Assembly: GCA_050122535.1 (NCBI GenBank)
Contig: JASFIT010000271.1
Location: 1 to 6,477, forward strand
Direction: 5' to 3'
Length of the DNA: 6,477 bases
From: JASFEQ01 sp050122535
GTDB taxonomy: Bacteria; Desulfobacterota; DSM-4660; Desulfatiglandales; HGW-15
Within the stretch, counting starts at the first letter, position 1, and each line of letters opens with the position of its first letter. Made by a program: the position numbers and the translations under genes. Shown one piece after another: positions 1 to 5,846 of this stretch. Under the pieces are notes generated by a model, which worked only from the letters and a program-made list of their open reading frames with translations, did no database searches and had not been told where the DNA came from.

Positions 1-282
1 TAAGGAGATCTTAACTTTTCAGGGATGCTCTAAACTCAACATAAATAGCAGAGATATTAACTCTTTGAAGTGCTGTGAGGCATACATCATGTAGCACAGA
101 ATGAAGCTAAACCCTTGAAAGGAACAATTACAATATGTGGTGGGAAAATCGCAAACTACAATATTGTAAGAATTGTGTTATCTGAAATACTAGTCGATCC
201 TTAGGTTGACTTCTCACAGGAGTGACGGAGTAATACAAGGTTTAAATAGGTAATTAGACCGGAAATAAGCCTCCTCCCCTGC
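1..282. other. Non-coding AT-rich stretch downstream of the methyltransferase gene
   Basis: I see no coding region, RNA gene or convincing terminator in these 282 bases, which lie beyond the stop codon of the minus-strand methyltransferase. The only ordered element is a perfect 12-bp palindrome, tacaatattgta, at 157-168, with a related half (ttacaatat) about 30 bases earlier. These could be an operator-like site for a gene outside the window, but in AT-rich DNA they may be chance. Confidence 0.5.
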
Positions 283-906
283 TTACATCACCTGATACAC
301 CCAGACCTGACGGGGCACATCCAACTCCTGCTTGGAAAATGCTCGGTGAGAATCACTTTCAACCAACTTCCATCTCCCGGCAGATTCCAGTTCTGTCTGC
401 CTTTCCTTGAATCCCAGGGCTGCATGCGCATCAGACCGTTGCGAGAATATGATGTGTCCCATGGGCTTGGTGATACGAACCAGTTCGTCAAGGGAACTGG
501 CCGGCGCATGACCAAAGGTAAAAACCCCCACACAAACCACCGCTTCAAACGAATCATCGGAAAACGCCAGGGACTCACCCAGAACCATCTGATAGAGCTC
601 CCCGTATACCTTCTTGTCGCGGGCTTTCTCAAGCATCCCTTCTGATAGGTCAATGCCCACCAGGTTCCGGTACCCCTCATGGTACAAACACTGTCCCACC
701 AGGCCAGTTCCAGCCCCCGCATCGAGAATCCTGGCTTCTTTCGCCACATACTTCGTTACGAAACCCGTAACTATCTGGGGAGCCATCCAGCCATAGTCTT
801 CCTCCAGTTCACTGTCGTAATCCTTGGCCCACTGGTTGTAGCGCTCACACAGTTCCCTGTTGTCTTTCGAGGAGTAGATCCACTTGAGCCTATCCTTCTG
901 GTCCAT
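283..906 (-). CDS. Class I SAM-dependent methyltransferase, METTL27-like
   Basis: Small soluble methyltransferase that should transfer a methyl group from S-adenosylmethionine to an unknown acceptor in the cytoplasm. From the ATG at 906 it has 207 residues. The N-terminus holds a tyrosine-rich segment (RYNQWAKDYD, then YGW.AP) typical of METTL27/WBSCR27-like proteins. Motif I, ILDAGAGTG, lies near residues 60-68 and the acidic end of strand 2, VGIDLSEGML, near 83-92. The segment around VVCVGVFTFGH matches motif IV and the following loop, and ELVRITKPMGHIIFS matches post-motif strands. Length fits a bare Rossmann methyltransferase. A GTG at 912 is in frame but lies inside the ribosome-binding sequence AAAGGAG, so the ATG at 906 is the better start. 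It follows the ATPase gene by 75 bases with no terminator between, so it is probably co-transcribed as the last gene. Whether it works with the transporter is unknown. Class is certain; substrate cannot be called. Confidence 0.9.
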   Translation of the reverse strand: MDQKDRLKWIYSSKDNRELCERYNQWAKDYDSELEEDYGWMAPQIVTGFVTKYVAKEARILDAGAGTGLVGQCLYHEGYRNLVGIDLSEGMLEKARDKKVYGELYQMVLGESLAFSDDSFEAVVCVGVFTFGHAPASSLDELVRITKPMGHIIFSQRSDAHAALGFKERQTELESAGRWKLVESDSHRAFSKQELDVPRQVWVYQVM

Positions 907-911
907 CACCA

Positions 912-918
912 CTCCTTT
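912..918 (-). promoter_or_regulatory. Ribosome-binding site deciding the methyltransferase start
   Basis: On the minus strand AAAGGAG occupies 918-912 and is followed after 5 bases by the ATG at 906-904. It overlaps the alternative GTG at 912-910, which therefore has no usable site of its own. Confidence 0.65.
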
Positions 919-981
919 ACATTTGGCAGGGAAAGAGAAACAACGGTCATTTCAGACCAAACGGAATGCCAAGTCGGGAGT

Positions 982-2073
982 TTACATCAGCATGTGGATG
1001 CGTTTTTTCAAGACTAATTTTACTTTTTGGCCCTCCTCAAAGATTCCTTTGTGTTGAGGATCGGATTCGTCTACATATACGGTTTGATCTCCAGCGGCTA
1101 TGGTGAGCCGAATGATCGAACCGATGTACATGGCAAACTCCACCCTCCCTTCAAGGACATTCTCCCTATCAGACAATTCTTTTTCCGCGCTTACTATATC
1201 TATTGATTCAGGTCTCACCACCGCCTTTAGTCTGTCCCCAACAGATACTGGAAAAAGAGGAATTTCCACCTTAAGATTTGTTTGAGAGATTTTAAAGGTC
1301 ATCTCGTCCCCGGAAAGATCAATGACTTCTCCAGGGAAAAAGTTGATATGACCAATGAAATTGGCCACAAATTCGTCTATGGGATGCTCGTAGATCTCAG
1401 TGGGAGAACCAATCTGTTTAACTACGCCGTGGTCCATTACCACCAGCAGGTCGGAGATAGACATGGCCTCCTCCTGGTCATGGGTAACAAATATGACTGA
1501 CAACCCAAGCCTTCGCTGGAGCTTCCGAACCTCCTCCCGCATGGAAACGCGAAGGTTGGCATCCAGGTTGGACAGAGGCTCATCCAGAAGGAGGATCTTA
1601 GGGTGGAGGCTCAGGGCTCTGGCAAGGGCTACTCGCTGTTGCTGGCCGCCGGACAACTCATGGGGTTTTCTCTCACCGAGCCCTTCCATCTGGACTAGGT
1701 GAAGAAGTCTCTCGACTTCTTCGTCGATCTCTGTTTTCGGCCTTTTCCTGATGCGCAATCCAAAGCCGATATTCTGGGCAACTGTCATGTGCGGGAAAAG
1801 AGCATAAGCCTGGAAGACCATGGCGGTGTCACGTCCGTTTGGAGGCATGTTTGTAATATCGTCACCGTCAAGGATGATCTGCCCTTCGTCCAATTCGGCA
1901 AAACCGCTGATAGTTCTAAGCAGAGTTGTCTTTCCACAGCCGCTCGGCCCAACAAAGGTTACCAGCTTTCCTCGCTCCAGAGAGAATGAAATATTATTTA
2001 CGGCTACGAGGTTGCCGAATCTCTTGGTAATGTTCCTTAATTCAAGAATGGGAGAATCATTTCCATTCGCCAT
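982..2073 (-). CDS. ABC importer ATP-binding protein (PotA/FbpC type)
   Basis: Cytoplasmic ATPase subunit, 363 residues, that would act as a dimer beneath the permease encoded just upstream. All nucleotide-binding motifs are present: Walker A GPSGCGKT at 42-49, Q-loop glutamine at 88 in MVFQAYALFPHMT, signature LSGGQQQR at 140-147, Walker B ILLLDEP at 160-166, D-loop SNLDA at 168-172 and switch histidine 198 in VTHDQEEA. The phrase NMPPNGRDTAMVFQ is typical of the polyamine/iron/sulfate-type importers. Residues from about 240 to 360 form the accessory TOBE-like region (VVRPESIDI, then EGRVEFAMYIGSIIRLTI), which in this family often has a regulatory or dimer-stabilising role. Length is normal for the family. 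The ATG lies 13 bases after the permease stop, with a weak AGGA upstream, so translation may be coupled. Sequence alone does not tell FbpC, PotA and PhnT-like proteins apart, so no symbol is given. Confidence 0.95.
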   Translation of the reverse strand: MANGNDSPILELRNITKRFGNLVAVNNISFSLERGKLVTFVGPSGCGKTTLLRTISGFAELDEGQIILDGDDITNMPPNGRDTAMVFQAYALFPHMTVAQNIGFGLRIRKRPKTEIDEEVERLLHLVQMEGLGERKPHELSGGQQQRVALARALSLHPKILLLDEPLSNLDANLRVSMREEVRKLQRRLGLSVIFVTHDQEEAMSISDLLVVMDHGVVKQIGSPTEIYEHPIDEFVANFIGHINFFPGEVIDLSGDEMTFKISQTNLKVEIPLFPVSVGDRLKAVVRPESIDIVSAEKELSDRENVLEGRVEFAMYIGSIIRLTIAAGDQTVYVDESDPQHKGIFEEGQKVKLVLKKRIHMLM

Positions 2074-2086
2074 ATCTGCTATCCTG

Positions 2087-4033
2087 TCAGAAAATTGTAG
2101 TTTTGGTGTAGTGGGCGAGAAGCTTTAGACCACCCAGACAGGCCATGACCACGGCGATGAGCATAACCGAAATGGCGCACGCCATCCCGAGAAACCCTTC
2201 CTCGGCAACTGCAAGAATGTATAAAGAGGCAAGATTGTTACCTGGACTAATCAGAAAGATTACCGCACTCACGGCAATCATTCCAACCATGAAGGTGTAG
2301 ATAAATCCAGCGGCGAGGGCCGAACTGATGAGTGGCAAAACAACCCTGAAAAAGGTGCGAAAAGAGCTAGCCCCCATATCAATGGCCGCCTCCTCGATGG
2401 CAATATCAATTTGGTGAAGCTTACCCACACCCGCTTCCAGGCTCACAGATAGATTCCTGAAAGCCTCATTGATAATCAGTATTATGAATGTACCGGTTAG
2501 CTTCAACGGAGGAGAGTTAAAGGAGATGATATAGCCTACCCCCATAACAGTGCCAGGCACGGCAAAGCCTAGAAGAGCCATGAATTCCACGACTCTTTTC
2601 AGAGGGATACGCTTCCGTACCAGAATATACGACAGGGTAACGCCTATGACTGGAGCAAGAATAGCGGCTCCAAAAGAGAACTTCAGGCTGGTCATCAGAG
2701 ACCTGATCCCATTGGTACTCTGGAAGTGCTCCAGGGTAAAACTGTTGTCGATCATGATGATTTTTGTGAAGGCTCCAATAAAAACCATTCCAAAACAGAG
2801 CACAATCATGATTGATACGGGAATGACGACGGCCAACATAGTGTAGAATATCCTAGGGCTTATTTCCCTCTTTTCCACTTGCTGGGGTTTCCCCGCGATC
2901 GTTGTATACTCCTTTCCCTTTAGGAAATACTCGTGAACCATGAAGATTATCAGACTTGGTAGGACCAGGAAAACACAGAAAACCGCTGCCATCTCGAGAT
3001 TGTTTTCGCCGATCCATAGGAGATAGGCATCCGTGGCCAGGAAAGATACCCCACCACCTATGAGCATTGGGTTCCCAAAGTCGGCTATGGACATTATAAA
3101 AACCAGAAGAGCTGCCTTGAGGATTCCTGGAGCTGCCAGGGGAACAGTGATCTTGAAAAGAATATCCACACCGCCCGCTCCCATGTCACTGGCAGCATCG
3201 TCTAAGCTGGATCCGATGGATCTCAATACATTTTCAATCATTAAATAGCCCAGAGGAAGGAAGGTGACTACCTGGGCAAGGATTACGCCCGGCCAACCGT
3301 ACAGGTTAAACGGCAGGTGAAGGAGCTTGGTGAGTATTCCCATCCGCCCGCCGATCAGGATGAGGGACAAGGCAAATATGAAAGGTGGTGCTATAAGAGG
3401 GAGAAGCCCGAAAACTCGCAAAGACCCCCTGACAGAAGTCGGGCCTCTCAGACCGAGGTAAGCAAAACAGAAGGCGATAGGAATGACAAGGGTTGTGGTG
3501 GTGAGTGCCAGGATAATACTGTTTCTCAAGGCCTTGTAATAATAGCTTTTTGAAAAGAACTCTGAATAGGTGCCAAAGCTCTTAACTGTTTCTTGTCCCA
3601 ACTCATACTTTATGCTTTCGACGAGGGGATCGAGGGTTCCTTTGAACTTCTTCAGTGCCCTCTTGACGTCATTCAAACCCCTTAGATCATCCCAGTCTTT
3701 GCGAAACCTAATAAATACAACTGTGTCTCCCTCTCCTAGGATCAGGCTGGTTTTTTCAATTCCTTCTATTGCTTTCACTGCGGCTAGAATCGGCCTGATA
3801 ACAAGTTTTTCAAAATCCGGACTGGTCGCCACATCACTTCGACAGTGAACAGTAACTGTTGGATAAGTGACGCTAAAACTTTTTATAAGAACGGATCCAA
3901 TTGGGAAGACGATAAAAATGAGTATGAGAATTACCGCCACAAACGTGACTGTTGCAAGGCCGGGTCTGCGAAAGAAATGCCAGGTATCACTAGCCAGGTC
4001 TTGGATAAAGCTGTTTTGCAGAGAAATACTCAT
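2087..4033 (-). CDS. Fused two-domain ABC permease (FbpB/ThiP type) with extra RND-like periplasmic domain
   Basis: Inner-membrane channel subunit, 648 residues from the ATG at 4033, with two homologous permease halves in one chain, so one polypeptide can form the whole channel. Each half carries the cytoplasmic EAA loop that docks on the ATPase: DDAASDMGAGGVDILFK then VPLAAPG near residues 278-303, and EEAAIDMGASSFRTFF then VLPLISS near 547-570. The first has D in place of the usual E. About a dozen hydrophobic segments are visible, the first at roughly 23-49; the halves join near residues 370-395 in a charged linker (KGKEYTTIAGKPQQVEKREIS). Unusually, about 90 residues (57-147) lie between the first membrane segment and the normal pre-TM2 motif TYSEFFSKSYYYKALRNS. 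This stretch resembles an RND pump porter subdomain and is listed separately. A TTG at 4045 is in frame, but the ATG has GGAAG five bases upstream and is preferred. The gene lies 223 bases after the binding-protein gene and 13 before the ATPase gene. Confidence 0.93.
   Translation of the reverse strand: MSISLQNSFIQDLASDTWHFFRRPGLATVTFVAVILILIFIVFPIGSVLIKSFSVTYPTVTVHCRSDVATSPDFEKLVIRPILAAVKAIEGIEKTSLILGEGDTVVFIRFRKDWDDLRGLNDVKRALKKFKGTLDPLVESIKYELGQETVKSFGTYSEFFSKSYYYKALRNSIILALTTTTLVIPIAFCFAYLGLRGPTSVRGSLRVFGLLPLIAPPFIFALSLILIGGRMGILTKLLHLPFNLYGWPGVILAQVVTFLPLGYLMIENVLRSIGSSLDDAASDMGAGGVDILFKITVPLAAPGILKAALLVFIMSIADFGNPMLIGGGVSFLATDAYLLWIGENNLEMAAVFCVFLVLPSLIIFMVHEYFLKGKEYTTIAGKPQQVEKREISPRIFYTMLAVVIPVSIMIVLCFGMVFIGAFTKIIMIDNSFTLEHFQSTNGIRSLMTSLKFSFGAAILAPVIGVTLSYILVRKRIPLKRVVEFMALLGFAVPGTVMGVGYIISFNSPPLKLTGTFIILIINEAFRNLSVSLEAGVGKLHQIDIAIEEAAIDMGASSFRTFFRVVLPLISSALAAGFIYTFMVGMIAVSAVIFLISPGNNLASLYILAVAEEGFLGMACAISVMLIAVVMACLGGLKLLAHYTKTTIF
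3593..3865 (-). other. Inserted RND porter-like (PN1-like) periplasmic domain within the permease
   Basis: This part of the permease gene encodes about 91 residues after the first membrane helix. It opens with YPTVTV, continues with a helix (FEKLVIRPILAAVKAIEGIE), a strand pair ending in DTVVFIRFRKDWDD, a second helix (LNDVKRALKKFKGTLDP) and a last strand (VESIKYELG). The order and spacing match the porter repeat of RND pumps, where a strand with YP.V.V is followed by a helix with V..PIE.al..i.Gv, then a strand pair and a helix beginning D...DV...l. The RND motif pGAsPEeVE is only weakly kept here (ATSPDFEK). Transmembrane helix 1 just before it also parallels RND topology. The resemblance was judged by eye; the size and place of the insertion are read directly from the sequence. 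Confidence 0.6.
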
Positions 4034-4038
4034 TCCAG

Positions 4039-4043
4039 CTTCC
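4039..4043 (-). promoter_or_regulatory. Ribosome-binding site deciding the permease start
   Basis: GGAAG on the minus strand is followed after 5 bases by the ATG at 4033-4031. The alternative TTG at 4045 has only a distant AGG upstream, so the later ATG is favoured. Confidence 0.5.
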
Positions 4044-4073
4044 AATCAAAAAGTGAACCTGCCACAGAGAGAT

Positions 4074-4156
4074 GTCCCTCTCAGCCTTACCCTCTTCTCC
4101 CAATCAGAGAGCGGGGATTGTATTTCCGCTTCGAAACCTGGCGTGGAGAGAGGGAC
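4074..4156. repeat. Degenerate intergenic inverted repeat
   Basis: The arms gtccctctc (4074-4082) and gagagggac (4148-4156) are exact 9-bp reverse complements, and inside them caatc (4101-4105) pairs with gattg (4116-4120). Read on the minus strand, the part containing attgggag, aagagggtaaggctgagagg resembles the GGGAGAGGGTAAGGGTGAGGG type of dispersed intergenic repeat common in proteobacterial genomes. It may be a decayed copy, or simply a structured leader in front of the permease gene. Only one copy is visible here, so repeat status is inferred. Confidence 0.4.
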
Positions 4157-4195
4157 GAGGTACCGGAGGGAGGTAAATAATTATTTCAAAACCGG

Positions 4196-4227
4196 GGAAA
4201 GAAGAGGCCCCTGTTTTTCGGGGCCTC
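4196..4227 (-). terminator. Strong hairpin after the binding-protein gene: terminator or attenuator
   Basis: On the minus strand GAGGCCCC and GGGGCCTC form a perfect 8-bp stem (4227-4220 with 4211-4204) around the loop GAAAAACA, followed by the fairly T-rich TTCTTTCC. It begins about 30 bases after the stop codon of the binding-protein gene. No clear promoter is seen between it and the permease gene, so it more likely causes partial termination or protects the upstream mRNA from 3' decay than acts as a full stop. Either would raise binding protein over permease, as is common in ABC importer operons. Confidence 0.75.
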
Positions 4228-4256
4228 ACTTTGCCAAACATTAATTAACCAGGCGA

Positions 4257-5255
4257 CTATTTTTGGAAGCGTTTTTTCCATTCGCTCATGATTCTTTTCT
4301 TGTTTTCCGCGGCCCATAGTGCATCATTCTTGATGAGGTTGGGCTCTAAACTCACGCGACCAGGTATGCCTGGCCTGGTAACCTTGGATCGGTGCTTGCC
4401 AATGAGAGTCATGCCTTCCTTAGAGCCAAGCCAATCGATTAGTTTCTTCGCGCCTTCGAGATTCTTACACCCCTTGAGGATGGCAATCGAATCAAGGTCA
4501 AATGCCGTTCCTTCGACAGGGACGATCCCTTCAATGGGGAACCCTTTCTGCGCCCGTCCCCAAATGGCCTGGTCCCAGCTAACGCCAACGGCGTATTCGC
4601 CCTGAGCGACCAGTTGAGAGGGTGCTGAGCCGGATTTTGTGTACTGGGCGACGTTATTGTTTATCTTTTCGAGAATCTCCCATCCCTTTTTCTCTCCGTA
4701 AATCTGCATGATCGCGGATACAGAAACGAAGGCCGTACCGCTGGTCCCAGGGTTAGGCATAACGAGCTCTCCCTTGTAGGCGGGATTCGTCAGATCCATC
4801 CAGGATTTAGGCTTCGGCAGGTTTTTCTCCTTTATCAGCTTGGTGTTGACGGCGGCTGCCGAAAACCAGTAATTGAATCCATGCCAGTGACCTTCAGGGT
4901 CTTTATACTTGCCAGGAATATCAGCCCAGGCAGGGGATTTGTAGGGTATAAACCATCCCCTTTGCGTCCCGAGCAAGGCGTCCGCATTAGCGAATCCCCA
5001 GATCATGTCCGCCTGGAAGTTCGGTGCCTCAGCCTGAACCCGGCTCCATAACTCCCCTGATGACATCCTAGGGCTCCACTCGATCTTCATCCCGATTGCC
5101 TTCTCGACTACTGGGATCCACTGCTCCATCTCATTGATATCTGCATTTGTATAGACCTTGAGTACCTTGCCAGCCTGAACAGGAGTAGTAATCATAAAGA
5201 TGGAAATGCTTAAAGCCGCAAAAATAAGCCAAAATGATCTAATTCTTTTTCCCAT
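4257..5255 (-). CDS. Periplasmic substrate-binding protein of an ABC importer (AfuA/FbpA class)
   Basis: Captures the transported solute in the periplasm and delivers it to the permease. The 332-residue precursor starts with a signal peptide: basic MGKRIR, a hydrophobic core to about residue 22, and a probable signal peptidase I site VQA|GK after residue 28. There is no lipobox cysteine, so it should be soluble in a Gram-negative periplasm. The mature protein opens with VLKVYTNADINEM, as in extracellular solute-binding proteins of the iron/2-aminoethylphosphonate group. The central PKSWMDLTNPAYKGELVMPNP (about 149-169) and TSGTAF are hallmarks of this class. The stretch where FbpA carries its paired iron-binding tyrosines reads YAVGVSWDQAIWGRAQKG here (about 221-238), with no Tyr pair. 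Ferric iron is therefore doubtful and an organic or phosphonate-like ligand is possible. GGAGGAGGG stands 8 bases before the ATG. It is the first gene of the transporter operon. Class is firm, ligand unknown. Confidence 0.93.
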   Translation of the reverse strand: MGKRIRSFWLIFAALSISIFMITTPVQAGKVLKVYTNADINEMEQWIPVVEKAIGMKIEWSPRMSSGELWSRVQAEAPNFQADMIWGFANADALLGTQRGWFIPYKSPAWADIPGKYKDPEGHWHGFNYWFSAAAVNTKLIKEKNLPKPKSWMDLTNPAYKGELVMPNPGTSGTAFVSVSAIMQIYGEKKGWEILEKINNNVAQYTKSGSAPSQLVAQGEYAVGVSWDQAIWGRAQKGFPIEGIVPVEGTAFDLDSIAILKGCKNLEGAKKLIDWLGSKEGMTLIGKHRSKVTRPGIPGRVSLEPNLIKNDALWAAENKKRIMSEWKKRFQK

Positions 5256-5263
5256 TTTTCAAA

Positions 5264-5272
5264 CCCTCCTCC
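5264..5272 (-). promoter_or_regulatory. Strong ribosome-binding site of the binding-protein gene
   Basis: GGAGGAGGG on the minus strand, 8 bases before the ATG at 5255. It is much better than the sites of the permease and ATPase genes, in keeping with high expression of the binding protein. Confidence 0.75.
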
Positions 5273-5665
5273 ATAAACTGAAACCAATTCAAATCTTGTT
5301 AGCCCACTCAAGGCCAACAGGAGTGACTTTTTTTGAGGGTCGAGCCCTTGTAGCAGGAGTGGGCAGTTCGTTCCGGCCGAGGTCGCGCAGTCTAGGTATT
5401 CTAAAGACGGCCAAGCGTCTCAATCCGAGAACCGAATAGAGTACGTAGAAATGTAGCAGGTGTTTAATGTGTCTATCTTAGTGGAAGGAGGTGTTTCTCG
5501 TCAAGGGAAGACGCAATACCCGGTTTGATCGTTGGATATCATCACGCCCAAAATCATACGATACACTTCTATGACTAATGAGCGAAAGTATTTGTCGCTT
5601 TTGGGATCTTAAAAAGAGGCCGCGGCAAACTCTATCTATCCCTAATCAAGGGCTCCTAACTATTA
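5273..5665. other. Non-coding region upstream of the transporter operon
   Basis: About 390 bases with no supported gene. The promoter of the transporter operon should lie here, but I cannot point to a good -35/-10 pair. Visible details: tgtagcagg occurs twice (5349-5357 and 5452-5460), and agcga (5581-5585) can pair with tcgct (5595-5599) inside a looser pairing of cccaaaa (5547-5553) with ttttggg (5599-5605). None is enough to call a riboswitch or a regulator site. Confidence 0.45.
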
Positions 5666-5845
5666 GCCCGGATATTTCATGAATCACTTGCTGCGACCAG
5701 GGATATGGCCGTCCTTCCTGGCGTCCTCGGTTGTCTGACCCTGCGGCGTACTGTTCAAGTACGCCTCGGATCCAACTCCCTGCGGTTGCCCGGTGGCACG
5801 CCCATCTTCCTGGTCTCGCGACAGCAATTCATGAAATATCCGGGC
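5666..5845. mobile_element. MITE-like palindromic element with 19-bp terminal inverted repeats
   Basis: The ends gcccggatatttcatgaat (5666-5684) and its exact reverse complement (5827-5845) enclose 142 bases. Symmetry continues inward imperfectly: accagg (5696-5701) with cctggt (5809-5814), atggccgt with acgcccat, and at the exact centre an 8-bp stem ggcgtact/agtacgcc (5745-5752 with 5758-5765) around gttca. The whole 180-bp unit can fold on itself. The hexamer ctaact occurs on each side (5656-5661 and 5847-5852) and may be a target duplication, though it does not abut the arms equally. There is no transposase; the interior is richer in G+C than its flanks. A non-autonomous, fold-back insertion is the best reading; a large structured repeat of the REP/BIME kind is the alternative. 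I do not assign an IS family. Confidence 0.7.
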
Positions 5846-5846
5846 A

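Noticed and set aside
157..168. 12-bp palindrome tacaatattgta as an operator
   Set aside because: AT-rich context, no adjacent gene start in the window and no second full copy; noted only within the non-coding entry.
904..912. GTG at 912 as methyltransferase start, two residues longer
   Set aside because: It lies inside the AAAGGAG ribosome-binding sequence, which is correctly spaced for the ATG at 906.
3317..3553. Plus-strand open frame within the permease gene, highly charged product
   Set aside because: Antisense to well-conserved permease helices; composition is that of a shadow frame.
4031..4045. TTG at 4045 as permease start
   Set aside because: Rare start codon with no good ribosome-binding site; the ATG four codons later has GGAAG at suitable spacing.
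216..5327. Shared 11-mer acaggagtgac at 216-226 and 5317-5327, flanking the operon
   Set aside because: A few 11-base matches are expected by chance in a window this size, and the similarity does not extend.
5398..5423. Minus-strand TTGAGA and TAGAAT as a promoter for the transporter operon
   Set aside because: The spacer is only 14 bases, too short for a sigma-70 promoter.
5200..5439. Plus-strand open frame of 79 codons in front of the binding-protein gene
   Set aside because: It starts inside the signal-peptide coding region on the opposite strand and matches no family I recognise.
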